A stretch of 14,421 nt of DNA from Akkermansiaceae bacterium (GTDB taxonomy: Bacteria > Verrucomicrobiota > Verrucomicrobiia > Verrucomicrobiales > Akkermansiaceae), in NCBI GenBank assembly GCA_903909905.1, contig CAIVXP010000181.1, positions 1 to 14,421 on the forward strand, given 5' to 3'. The stretch's first letter is position 1, and every line of letters begins with the position of its first letter. Shown in pieces: positions 6,914-13,806 of this stretch. The notes beneath the pieces are model-generated. The model ran no database searches. It saw only the letters and a program-made list of their open reading frames with translations, and had not been told where the DNA came from. Position numbers and translations under genes: made by a program.

Positions 6914-7309
6914 TTACCAGACGTTGGCGAGGAGTTCGCCGCCGAGTTTCTGACGCTTGGCATTGCCGCCGGACATCACGCCTTTCGAGGTCGAAAGGAT
7001 GGAGATGCCGAGGCCCGACATGACGCGTGGCACTTCGTTGGCGCCGACATAGTGGCGGCGGCCGGGAGTGGAAACGCGCTTGAGATCGGTGAGGACCGGG
7101 CGGCCATCGACGAACTTCGGCTTGAGCTTGAGTTCGGTGCGCTTGCCGGTGACGACTTCATAGTTCCAGAGGTAGCCTTCTTCGGTGAGGATGCGGGCGA
7201 TGTCCGCCTTGATTTTCGAATAGGGTGCGGTGAATTCCTCGTTGCCGGCGCGGCAAGCGTTTTTGAAACGCGTGAGGAAGTCTGCGATGGGATCGGTGAG
7301 AACAGCCAT
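6914..7309 (-). CDS. rpsH: 30S ribosomal protein S8
   Basis: Binds the central domain of 16S rRNA early in small-subunit assembly; in E. coli it also represses the spc operon. The 131 residues run from MAVLTDPIADFLTRFKNA to the C-terminal signature GLGISILSTSKGVMSGGNAKRQKLGGELLANVW, normal in length and motif. An AAGGA motif (7319-7323) sits 9 nt before ATG 7309. The upstream neighbour is rplE at 42 bp, leaving no room for rpsN (S14), which stands between these genes in many bacteria. Whether autoregulation exists here cannot be seen from the sequence. Confidence 0.97.
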   Translation of the reverse strand: MAVLTDPIADFLTRFKNACRAGNEEFTAPYSKIKADIARILTEEGYLWNYEVVTGKRTELKLKPKFVDGRPVLTDLKRVSTPGRRHYVGANEVPRVMSGLGISILSTSKGVMSGGNAKRQKLGGELLANVW

Positions 7310-7351
7310 GGTGTGGATTCCTTGTTAGGTGCTTTAAGTGGTTTCCTTGAT

Positions 7352-7936
7352 TCAGACCGCGGCGGCCTCAGTGGATTCGGATGACTTCTTCGCGTCGCGG
7401 AAGGGCAGACCGAGCTCGGTGAGCAGGGCACGTCCTTCAGCGTCGGTTTGGGCCGAGGTGACGAAGATCAGGTCAAAGCCGATCTGGCGTTTGATTTGGT
7501 CGATTTCGATTTCAGGGAAGATCGATTGGTCCTGGATCCCGCAGGCGTAGTTGCCGCGACCGTCGAACGACTTCGAAGAAATTCCGCGGAAGTCGCGGAT
7601 GTTCGGCGAGGTGATGTTGATGAAGCGGTGGAGGAATTCCCACATGCGCGTGCCGCGCAGCGTGACGCGTGCGCCGAGGACTTCACCTTCGCGAAGCTTG
7701 AAGTTGGCGACAGCCTTCTTCGAGTAGGTGAGCGATGGGCGCTGACCGGTGATTTTTTGGATTTCGTTGACGGCGTCGTCGACGGCGACCTTGCGGTCGG
7801 GGGCTTTGCCCATGCAGGAGGTCACGACGATTTTCTCGAGACGTGGAACCTGATGGGGATTGGCGTAGCCGAGCTTCTTGGTAAGAGCTGGCACCACCTT
7901 GTCCTTGTAGTGTTGCAGTAGCGGTGTTGTTTTCAT
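7352..7936 (-). CDS. rplE: 50S ribosomal protein L5
   Basis: Binds 5S rRNA and contacts the P-site tRNA. The 194 residues contain the family landmarks: PLLQHYKDKVVPALTKKLGYANPHQVPRLEKIVV (5-38), ITGQRPSLTYSKKAVANFKLREGEVLGARVTLRG (67-100), FLHRFINITSPNIRDFRGI, and YACGIQDQSIFPEIEID. The core ends at about residue 179, and a short Ser/Glu/Ala-rich tail (KKSSESTEAAAV) follows. ATG 7936 gives the usual N-terminus, and no Shine-Dalgarno motif is seen. It lies 60 bp after rplX, a gap that contains a 12-bp palindrome. Confidence 0.97.
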   Translation of the reverse strand: MKTTPLLQHYKDKVVPALTKKLGYANPHQVPRLEKIVVTSCMGKAPDRKVAVDDAVNEIQKITGQRPSLTYSKKAVANFKLREGEVLGARVTLRGTRMWEFLHRFINITSPNIRDFRGISSKSFDGRGNYACGIQDQSIFPEIEIDQIKRQIGFDLIFVTSAQTDAEGRALLTELGLPFRDAKKSSESTEAAAV

Positions 7937-7968
7937 GTTGTTTTGCGGGTCAGCGCGGTTTGGTGTTG

Positions 7969-7980
7969 GCGCTTAAGCGC
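7969..7980. repeat. 12-bp palindrome in the rplX-rplE gap
   Basis: GCGCTTAAGCGC is a perfect palindrome in the 60-bp gap between rplX and rplE. As RNA it could form only a 4-bp stem with a 4-nt loop. It may be chance or a protein-binding site; I see no further support for either. Confidence 0.5.
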
Positions 7981-7996
7981 GGGCGGAAGCGGTGCT

Positions 7997-8230
7997 TCAG
8001 CCCACTTTCTTGACGTTGGAGATATGGACGGGACCGTCGATGGTGCTGATGCCACCGCTGGGGTTGGCTTCGGTTGGTTTGGCAGCCTTCTTGAGCGGGC
8101 GTGCGCCTTCGACGACGACCTGGCCTTTGATGGCGTTGACGAGCAGGACGGTGCCGCGCTTGCCTTTGTGGTTGCCGGTGATGATTTCGACTTGGTCGCC
8201 TTTTTTGACGTGAGTCTTGATTTGGCTCAT
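7997..8230 (-). CDS. rplX: 50S ribosomal protein L24, short form
   Basis: An assembly-initiator protein of the large subunit with a KOW domain. The 77 residues begin [30 protein letters not shown] (KOW) and continue [15 protein letters not shown] and [19 protein letters not shown]. The usual L24 carries on for some 25-30 residues after the VHISNV strand (a CxxxGKxxRVGF-type segment); here it stops at TGA. Reading through the TGA gives only seven residues before TAA and no L24-like sequence, so this is not a simple nonsense mutation of a longer protein. The ATG at 8230 has no Shine-Dalgarno motif. It lies between rplN and rplE as usual. Confidence 0.94.
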   Translation of the reverse strand: MSQIKTHVKKGDQVEIITGNHKGKRGTVLLVNAIKGQVVVEGARPLKKAAKPTEANPSGGISTIDGPVHISNVKKVG

Positions 8231-8264
8231 GGGAGTGGGATCGGTTCGAGGTTGGTGTTGCGGA

Positions 8265-8630
8265 TCAGAGCACCTCGGGAGCGAGGGAGACGATTTTCAT
8301 GAAAGCCTTCTCGCGAAGTTCGCGGGCTACGGGGCCGAAGATACGGGTGCCGCGCGGGTTGTTGTCCTTGTCGATGATCACGATCGCGTTCGAGTCGAAG
8401 CGAAGAATCGAACCATCGGGGCGGCGGATCGGGAAAGCGGTGCGGACCACGACAGCCTTGACCACGCTGCCCTTCTTGACCGAGGCGGTGGGGATGGAAT
8501 CGCGGATGTGGGCGGTGATGACATCGCCGACACAGGCGGTGCGGCTGCGCTTGCCGAGCACGCCGATCATTTTTGCGCTGCGGGCACCGGTGTTGTCGGC
8601 GACGGCGAGCATGGTTTCCATCTGAATCAT
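8265..8630 (-). CDS. rplN: 50S ribosomal protein L14
   Basis: A highly conserved large-subunit interface protein. The 121 residues have the normal length and motifs: [26 protein letters not shown] (1-26), [13 protein letters not shown], the signature [24 protein letters not shown] (88-111), and the C-terminus [11 protein letters not shown]. The start MIQMET is the family's usual one. No Shine-Dalgarno motif is seen upstream. It follows rpsQ by 63 bp and precedes rplX by 34 bp. Confidence 0.98.
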   Translation of the reverse strand: MIQMETMLAVADNTGARSAKMIGVLGKRSRTACVGDVITAHIRDSIPTASVKKGSVVKAVVVRTAFPIRRPDGSILRFDSNAIVIIDKDNNPRGTRIFGPVARELREKAFMKIVSLAPEVL

Positions 8631-8693
8631 GGCAGTAAGGTCGAGTGAGGTGTAAAAATTGAGGGGTGGGATCGGCGGGTGCCGTTGAAACGA

Positions 8694-8963
8694 TTAGTGG
8701 GAGAGCACTTCCTCGAGCGACCAGCGCTTGAGTTTCGAGAGCGGGCGGGTTTCGACGATGCGGACGCGGTCGCCAATCTTGGCCTGGCTATTTTCGTCGT
8801 GCACATAGTACTTCTTCGAGCGTTTGACGATTTTGTTGAAACGCGGATGCGGAACGCGCGCGACGTGCTCGACGACGAGGGTCTTATCCATCTTGTTGGA
8901 GATGACCACGCCGACGCGGGTTTTGCGGATGTGGACTTTCGAGTCCGTGGAGGTTTCGCTCAT
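8694..8963 (-). CDS. rpsQ: 30S ribosomal protein S17
   Basis: A primary 16S rRNA-binding protein of 89 residues with an OB fold. It reads [45 protein letters not shown], then [20 protein letters not shown], the standard S17 pattern and length, with a short N-terminal addition ([11 protein letters not shown]). ATG 8963 is the only sensible start. It lies 32 bp after rpmC. Nothing unusual is visible. Confidence 0.97.
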   Translation of the reverse strand: MSETSTDSKVHIRKTRVGVVISNKMDKTLVVEHVARVPHPRFNKIVKRSKKYYVHDENSQAKIGDRVRIVETRPLSKLKRWSLEEVLSH

Positions 8964-8995
8964 GGTGAAATGGGGGTAGGCGTTGGTGGCGTGGA

Positions 8996-9190
8996 TCAGG
9001 CGGATTTCGCTGCGTTCATCGCGGTGAGGACGCGAGCGGTATCGCGGCGCACCTGTTGGATGCGGGCGGGGTTTTCAAGTTGGCCGACGGCCTTCTGGAG
9101 GCGGAGGTTGAGGGCTTCCTGCTTCAAGTCGCGGAGGCGGAGTTGAAGTTCGTCGGCGGAGAGTTCGCGGATGTCTTTGGCTTTGGCCAT
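8996..9190 (-). CDS. rpmC: 50S ribosomal protein L29
   Basis: A small helical-hairpin protein near the peptide exit tunnel, where in E. coli it forms part of the docking site for trigger factor and SRP together with L23. The 64 residues show the family pattern: [52 protein letters not shown]. The length is normal. ATG 9190 gives [10 protein letters not shown]. It lies between rplP (26 bp) and rpsQ (32 bp), as expected in the S10 cluster. Confidence 0.97.
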   Translation of the reverse strand: MAKAKDIRELSADELQLRLRDLKQEALNLRLQKAVGQLENPARIQQVRRDTARVLTAMNAAKSA

Positions 9191-9216
9191 GGCTCGGTGA
9201 GTGGTTGGGTGATGGA

Positions 9217-9636
9217 TCAGGCGTGCGGATTGCGGGCAACGAGGCGGGTGCGGATGCCGAGTTTGTAGGAGGCGAGGCGCATGGCTTCTTTGGCGGCGGA
9301 TTCGGGCACACCGCCGACTTCGAAGAGCATGTTGCCCGGGCGCACGACGGCGACCCAGCCTTCCACGGCGCCCTTACCTTTACCCATCCGGGTTTCCGGT
9401 GGGCGTGAGGTGATGGATTTGTGTGGGAAAATGCGGATCCAGACTTTGCCTTTTCTTTTCAGCGAACGGTTGATCGCGATACGGCAGGCTTCGATCTGGC
9501 GGTTGCTCATCCATCCGCGGTCGAGGGTTTGAAGTCCGTAGTCACCGAACGCGACGGTGGTTCCGCGCTGGGCATTGCCGGCGCGGCTTCCGCGGTGGCT
9601 TTTGCGGAACTTCGTTCTTTTGGGCATCAAAGGCAT
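9217..9636 (-). CDS. rplP: 50S ribosomal protein L16
   Basis: A large-subunit protein contacting A-site tRNA near the peptidyl transferase centre. The 139 residues contain [13 protein letters not shown] at the N-terminus, [28 protein letters not shown] (30-57) and the signature [19 protein letters not shown] (83-101). The normal length is about 137. There are two possible starts, MPLMPKR at 9636 and MPKR at 9627. A strong AGGAGG (9645-9650) lies 8 nt before ATG 9636, so I chose that start. It follows rpsC by 51 bp. Confidence 0.97.
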   Translation of the reverse strand: MPLMPKRTKFRKSHRGSRAGNAQRGTTVAFGDYGLQTLDRGWMSNRQIEACRIAINRSLKRKGKVWIRIFPHKSITSRPPETRMGKGKGAVEGWVAVVRPGNMLFEVGGVPESAAKEAMRLASYKLGIRTRLVARNPHA

Positions 9637-9644
9637 GGCAGGGT

Positions 9645-9650
9645 CCTCCT
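9645..9650 (-). promoter_or_regulatory. Strong Shine-Dalgarno site before rplP
   Basis: AGGAGG on the minus strand lies 8 nt before ATG 9636. It is the only full consensus site I found before any gene in this window, and it settles the choice of the upstream ATG for L16. Confidence 0.85.
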
Positions 9651-9687
9651 AGGGAGATTAGTGGTTGGTTGAAATTTTGGGATGGGC

Positions 9688-10416
9688 TCAGTTTCTGTTG
9701 CTGGGGCGGCGATCGCCACCACCTCCGCGCGGGCCGCGAGGTCCACGCTCACCGCGATCACCGCGGTCACCTTGAGGTCTGGCGGAAGGATCTTCTTCCT
9801 TTTTGTTGACCCAGCATTTCACTCCGATGATGCCGTAGACCGTGCGGGCTTCGGCAAAACCGTAGTCGAGCGGCACGCGCAGCGTTTGGAGAGGGACTTT
9901 GCCTTCGCGGTAGCCTTCAGCACGGGCGATGTCGGCACCGCCGAGGCGGCCTGCGCAGCGGAGACGGATGCCTTCGGCTCCAAACTCCATGGCGGTTTGC
10001 AGGGCGCGCTTCATGGCGCGGCGGAAGCTGATCCGGCGCTCAAGCTGCACGGCAATTTGCTCGGCGACGAGTTGGGCATCGAGCTCGGGCTTGCGGATCT
10101 CGATGATGTCGATCTTGACCTGGGAACCTTTGCAAAGATCGGAAATTTCCTTGGTCATCACTTCGATCTCCTTGCCTTGGCGGCCGATGATGAGGCCGGG
10201 GCGCGAGGTGTGAAGGGTGACGCGGACGCTGTTCCAAGCGCGCTCAATGACAACGCGGGCAAGGCCTGCGTTCTGGAGCTTGCGCTTGAGGTAGCCGCGG
10301 ATCGACAGGTCCTCGTGGAGCTTGTCAGTGTAGTCTTTGCCGCTGGCATACCACTTCGAGCGCCAGTCCTTATTGACTGCGAGGCGGAATGCGATTGGAT
10401 TTACTTTTTGGCCCAT
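9688..10416 (-). CDS. rpsC: 30S ribosomal protein S3 with Arg/Gly-rich C-terminal tail
   Basis: S3 lines the mRNA entry channel and shares in helicase activity on incoming mRNA. The 242 residues begin MGQKVNPIAFRLAVNKDW, carry the KH GxxG loop at IIGRQG (76-81), and the C-terminal S3 domain GAEGIRLRCAGRLGGADIARAEGYREGKVPLQTLR (146-180) with YGIIGVKCWVNK. After about residue 206 a tail of roughly 35 residues is rich in Arg, Gly and Asp (GDRGDRGERGPRGPRGGGG) and should be disordered. It lies 31 bp after rplV. No Shine-Dalgarno motif is seen. Confidence 0.97.
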   Translation of the reverse strand: MGQKVNPIAFRLAVNKDWRSKWYASGKDYTDKLHEDLSIRGYLKRKLQNAGLARVVIERAWNSVRVTLHTSRPGLIIGRQGKEIEVMTKEISDLCKGSQVKIDIIEIRKPELDAQLVAEQIAVQLERRISFRRAMKRALQTAMEFGAEGIRLRCAGRLGGADIARAEGYREGKVPLQTLRVPLDYGFAEARTVYGIIGVKCWVNKKEEDPSARPQGDRGDRGERGPRGPRGGGGDRRPSNRN

Positions 10417-10447
10417 GTGTACTGAGGGGTGGGATGGTGAGGGATGA

Positions 10448-10873
10448 TTAGGCTTGTGGTTCCGCGGCTGGGGCGGCTTCGGTGGGGGTCTCCTGCTTTT
10501 CGGCGGCCGCCTTGCGCGGTGCCTTCTTGCGTTTCTCGGGAGCGGAGCCCACGAGGGTGATGGAAATGTGGCTGCTGTGGCGGATGATCGGGCCAGCGGA
10601 TCCCTTGGCGCGCGGCTTGAAGCGGCGGAGCGAAGGAGCCTTGCCGATCACGGCTTCCTTGACGACCAGCGAACCGGTATCGAGGGAGAAATTGTTTTCG
10701 GCATCGGCGATGGCCGTCTTGAGGGTCTTGCCGATGAGTTGCGCTGCCTTCTTCGGGGTGAAGGTAAGGATGTCGAGCGCGCTCGATACCGGCAGGCCTT
10801 GAATTTCACGGGCGACGTCGCGTGCCTTCTTGGGTGAGAGGCGAACGTATTTGGTGGTGCTTTTGACTTCCAT
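10448..10873 (-). CDS. rplV: 50S ribosomal protein L22 with Ala/Glu-rich C-terminal extension
   Basis: L22 lines the peptide exit tunnel. The 141 residues start MEVKSTTKYVRLSPKKARDVAREIQG (1-26), then LPVSSALDILTFTPKKAAQLIGKTLKTAIADAENN, and the signature PSLRRFKPRAKGSAGPIIRHSSHISITLV (80-108). The usual protein ends at about 110; here about 30 further residues (KRKKAPRKAAAEKQETPTEAAPAAEPQA) form an alanine/glutamate/lysine-rich tail likely to be disordered at the subunit surface. The upstream gene is not rpsS, as is normal, but the exported-protein gene, 21 bp away. Confidence 0.97.
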   Translation of the reverse strand: MEVKSTTKYVRLSPKKARDVAREIQGLPVSSALDILTFTPKKAAQLIGKTLKTAIADAENNFSLDTGSLVVKEAVIGKAPSLRRFKPRAKGSAGPIIRHSSHISITLVGSAPEKRKKAPRKAAAEKQETPTEAAPAAEPQA

Positions 10874-10894
10874 GGGAGGCGGGCGTGAGGGGTG

Positions 10895-11626
10895 TTACTG
10901 CTCTTGGGCTTGTGTTTCGAGATGGGCGATGTCGCCGACTTTGGGTGAGCCTGCGGCGTTATTGAGGGATTCGACAAAGAGTCCGCTGACCCCTTTGCGG
11001 AGATCGGCGATGATGGCTTTTCCGTAGGTTTCCTGACCGCGGGCGAGGCGGAAGGACATGCCGATTTTCGCACCTTGGCTTTCACCAATGTTGAGAACAA
11101 GCATGCCGCTCTCCTGGTCGTGGCTGACGATGCGGGCTTGCTGCAGGGTGCCGGACCGGATTTCGGGACGGGGCTTCTGGCGGAGACCGAGGGCGGCGTC
11201 AAGCTCTCTTAGCGAAGTTTCGATGCGAAGGCGCGCATCCGGATCGGAAACGACCGCTTGGCGGAGGAAATCGTTGACCGCTCCGTTAAGGCGAACCGCA
11301 GAGGCCTCGAGGCGCGTGATGCGTTCGTTGGCGATTTGGAGATCGGCAGCGGCTTGCACGAGGCGATCGTCGCCACCGTCGAGGAGATTCTTGCCGAGGG
11401 CGGCGAGTCTTTCGCGGACTTGGGCGAGTTGCGCGGCCGATTCCTTCTCGCCGCGATTGGCTTCGGCGAGGCTTTGCTGGAGGGCTTTGTTTTGCTGCTG
11501 GAGCTCGATGACCATCTCCTGCAGTTGCGCAACACTGGCGGCCTGGGCGCAACACATCCCAGCGGTGGCCGCGAGCCCGAGGGCGGCGGCAACTGCCTTG
11601 TGAAGGAATGTGTGGCGGGAGGACAT
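10895..11626 (-). CDS. Exported coiled-coil protein of unknown function inside the ribosomal operon
   Basis: I do not recognise this 243-residue protein. Residues 1-30 look like a Sec signal peptide: basic MSSRHTFLHK, hydrophobic AVAAALGLAATAG, and a probable signal peptidase I site after CAQA (26-29). No canonical lipobox surrounds Cys25 or Cys26. Residues 31-80 are rich in Gln, Glu, Ala and Leu with heptad-like spacing and should be a coiled coil; a second helical stretch runs 88-148. Residues 160-237 change to beta-type sequence (ARIVSHDQESGMLVLNIGESQGAKIGMSFRL, GKAIIADLRKGVSGLFV), resembling small beta-barrel domains of envelope proteins; this is a guess by pattern. The gene is co-oriented with rpsS (21 bp upstream) and rplV (21 bp downstream), so it is almost surely co-transcribed with them. 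No Shine-Dalgarno motif is seen. ATG 11626 begins the signal peptide. Confidence 0.9.
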   Translation of the reverse strand: MSSRHTFLHKAVAAALGLAATAGMCCAQAASVAQLQEMVIELQQQNKALQQSLAEANRGEKESAAQLAQVRERLAALGKNLLDGGDDRLVQAAADLQIANERITRLEASAVRLNGAVNDFLRQAVVSDPDARLRIETSLRELDAALGLRQKPRPEIRSGTLQQARIVSHDQESGMLVLNIGESQGAKIGMSFRLARGQETYGKAIIADLRKGVSGLFVESLNNAAGSPKVGDIAHLETQAQEQ

Positions 11627-11647
11627 CGTGTGGCGGGTGTGCTTGGC

Positions 11648-11920
11648 TTACTTCTTGCCGATACCGCCGTGCTGGCGGAAAATGCGGGTCGGGGCAAACT
11701 CACCGAGTTTGTGGCCAACCATGTTTTCGGTCACATAGACCGGCACGAAGGTTTTGCCATTGTGGACGGCGAAGTTGTGGCTGACGAAGTCTGGGGTGAT
11801 CATCGACTTGCGGCTCCATGTCTTGATGGGCTTGCGGTCGGATCCGGCGTCGGCGACGGCGTCGATCTTGGCGAGAAGCTTCTGGTCGACGAATGGGCCT
11901 TTTTTGAGTGAGCGTGGCAT
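11648..11920 (-). CDS. rpsS: 30S ribosomal protein S19
   Basis: A small-subunit head protein contacting S13 and 16S rRNA. The 90 residues are canonical: [19 protein letters not shown] (1-19), [50 protein letters not shown]. The length is normal. It lies 40 bp after rplB. The gene that follows it is the exported coiled-coil protein, where rplV is expected. Confidence 0.98.
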   Translation of the reverse strand: MPRSLKKGPFVDQKLLAKIDAVADAGSDRKPIKTWSRKSMITPDFVSHNFAVHNGKTFVPVYVTENMVGHKLGEFAPTRIFRQHGGIGKK

Positions 11921-11960
11921 GGAATCGTTGCTTGGTTAAAAGTGGAAGGTTGGACGGGCG

Positions 11961-12800
11961 TTACTTCTTCTTGTGGCGGGACTCGACGATAAAGACGCTG
12001 GTAGTCTTCTTGTGGTTGCGGGTCTTCTGGCCCTTCGCGTGACCCCAGGGGCTGAGAAGGTGCTGGCGACCACCACCGGATTTCGATTTGCCCTCACCAC
12101 CACCGTTCGGGTGGTCGACGGGGTTCATGGTCATGCCGCGGACGGTCGGGCGAACGCCCTGCCAGCGGGTGCGGCCGGCTTTGCCCGAGGTCTCGTTCAT
12201 GTGGTCACGATTTCCGACTTGGCCGATCGTGCAGAAGCAGCGGTCGTTGAAGCGGCGAATTTCGCCGGAAGGCATTTTGACTAGCGCCCAGCCGCCATCG
12301 CGGTTGGAAAGTACGGCGAGCTGACCAGCGGCGCGGGCGACTTTGCCACCATTGCCGGGGATGAGCTCGATGTTGTGGATCGAGGTGCCGAGTGGCACGG
12401 CGCTGAGCGGCATGGCATTGCCGGTCTTGGGAGCGACATTTTGGCCGGAAACCACGGTCGAGCCGACTTCGAGGCCGAGCGGCGCAAGGATATAGGACTT
12501 TTGTCCGTCCTCATACTGGATCAGCGCGATGCGGCAGGTGCGGTTTGGATCGTACTCGATGCCGACGACCTTGGCCGGGGCGTCGTGACGACCGCGCTTG
12601 AAGTCGATGAGGCGATAGTGACGCTTGTGACCGCCGCCGATGTGACGGCAGGTGATGCGACCGGTGTTGTTGCGGCCACCCGAGCGCTTGAGCGGAACCA
12701 GAAGGCTCTTCTCAGGCTTGCTCTTGGTGATCTCCTCGAAAGACGGGAGATTCTTGTAGCGTGCGGAGGGGGTGATTGGCTTGAAGTTTTTCAGTGGCAT
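11961..12800 (-). CDS. rplB: 50S ribosomal protein L2
   Basis: A core large-subunit protein needed for subunit association and peptidyl transferase activity. The 279 residues have the usual length and motifs: [16 protein letters not shown] (1-16), [28 protein letters not shown] (42-69), and the signature [12 protein letters not shown] (227-238). His230 of VDH aligns with E. coli His229; the second histidine of the usual HPHGGG is Asn here. The C-terminus [21 protein letters not shown] is typical. It lies 51 bp after rplW. No Shine-Dalgarno motif is seen. Confidence 0.98.
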   Translation of the reverse strand: MPLKNFKPITPSARYKNLPSFEEITKSKPEKSLLVPLKRSGGRNNTGRITCRHIGGGHKRHYRLIDFKRGRHDAPAKVVGIEYDPNRTCRIALIQYEDGQKSYILAPLGLEVGSTVVSGQNVAPKTGNAMPLSAVPLGTSIHNIELIPGNGGKVARAAGQLAVLSNRDGGWALVKMPSGEIRRFNDRCFCTIGQVGNRDHMNETSGKAGRTRWQGVRPTVRGMTMNPVDHPNGGGEGKSKSGGGRQHLLSPWGHAKGQKTRNHKKTTSVFIVESRHKKK

Positions 12801-12851
12801 GACTCGCGGAACGGTGAGGTGTTGCGATTGGAACTGCGGTGTGACGGCTTG

Positions 12852-13136
12852 TTAGATGAGGTCGAGGGACTCGCCTTCCTTGAGCCGGACAATGGCTTTC
12901 TTCCAATGGATGGTACGACCGGCATCGGACCGGCGCTTGCGGCGGAGCTTGCCGTCGTAGTTGGCGGTGCGGACTCCGGTGACGGACTTTCCGAACAGCT
13001 GCTCGACAGCCTGCTTGATTTCCAGCTTGTTGGCCTTGCGGTCCACTTCGAGGGTGACCTCGTTGTTGGTTTCCTGGAGAAGGGCGGCCTTCTCGCTGAG
13101 GCGGACATTTTTGATGACCTGGTAGATGTCTTTCAT
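12852..13136 (-). CDS. rplW: 50S ribosomal protein L23
   Basis: Lies at the peptide exit tunnel rim and in E. coli docks trigger factor and SRP. The 94 residues begin MKDIYQVIKNVRLSEKAALL and continue EVTLEVDRKANKLEIKQAVEQLFGKSVTGVRTANYDGKLRRKR, the L23 pattern. The open frame extends upstream to 13271, but those 45 residues are proline/arginine-rich, overlap rplD and do not look like L23, so I chose ATG 13136. That start leaves a 23-bp gap to rplD. Confidence 0.96.
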   Translation of the reverse strand: MKDIYQVIKNVRLSEKAALLQETNNEVTLEVDRKANKLEIKQAVEQLFGKSVTGVRTANYDGKLRRKRRSDAGRTIHWKKAIVRLKEGESLDLI

Positions 13137-13159
13137 GATCGCGGGGTGGGGTCCGGGGT

Positions 13160-13768
13160 TCAGGCGGTGCGCTGGGCGAGGGTTTGAACGGCGTCGCCCA
13201 CGAGGATGACGGAGTTCGCGAGGAGGAGTTGTTCGACATTCACATCCGAGCCGGTGACCAGTTGGGCCCATGCGACATTGCGGCCGGCGAGGTAGGTGGA
13301 GTCATCAAACGAGTTGGAAACGACGAGGATCTTGCCGGGGTTGGTGACGGCGTTGATCGCGGAAACGAAGGACTTGGTCTTGCCATCGGCGATCGAGAAC
13401 GAATCGACGACTTTGATTTTTTCGCCACGGACGAGGTCGCCGAGGACGCGGCGGAGGGCCAGCTTGCGGACGGTTTTGGAAACGCTCTTCGAGTAGTCGC
13501 GCGGGCGGGGGCCGAAGACCACGCCACCACCGACGAAGATCGGGGCGCGCTTGTCGCCGTGACGGGCGTTGCCGGTGCCTTTCTGTTTGTAGATTTTCTT
13601 GTTGTTGCCGGAGACTTCGCCACGGGTCTTGGTGTTGGCGGAGCCGGAGCGGCGGTTGGCGCGGTAAGCGGTGACGAGGTCGTGCACGGCTTGACGGCCT
13701 TTTTCTGGGCCGACGAGCACGAAACTGGCGGCTTGGGCGTCTTCAATGGTAAGGGACTTGGCGGACAT
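13160..13768 (-). CDS. rplD: 50S ribosomal protein L4
   Basis: Its long loop reaches the peptide exit tunnel; in E. coli it also represses the S10 operon. The 202 residues include the extended loop ANRRSGSANTKTRGEVSGNNKKIYKQKGTGNARHGDKRAPIFVGGG (34-79) with FGPRPRDY, then KLALRRVLGDLVRGEKIKVVDSF (106-128). The length is normal. The leader of the S10 operon is outside the window, so L4 autoregulation cannot be judged. It lies 38 bp after rplC. Confidence 0.97.
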   Translation of the reverse strand: MSAKSLTIEDAQAASFVLVGPEKGRQAVHDLVTAYRANRRSGSANTKTRGEVSGNNKKIYKQKGTGNARHGDKRAPIFVGGGVVFGPRPRDYSKSVSKTVRKLALRRVLGDLVRGEKIKVVDSFSIADGKTKSFVSAINAVTNPGKILVVSNSFDDSTYLAGRNVAWAQLVTGSDVNVEQLLLANSVILVGDAVQTLAQRTA

Positions 13769-13806
13769 GGCTTGGTGTCTGGTGAGGTTTCAGGGGCCGG
13801 TGAAAA

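Noticed and set aside
11549..11557. Lipoprotein signal (Cys25/Cys26) in the exported coiled-coil protein
   Set aside because: The residues before the cysteines (T-A-G-M-C-C) do not fit the lipobox consensus, because Met stands at -1; a signal peptidase I site after CAQA fits better.
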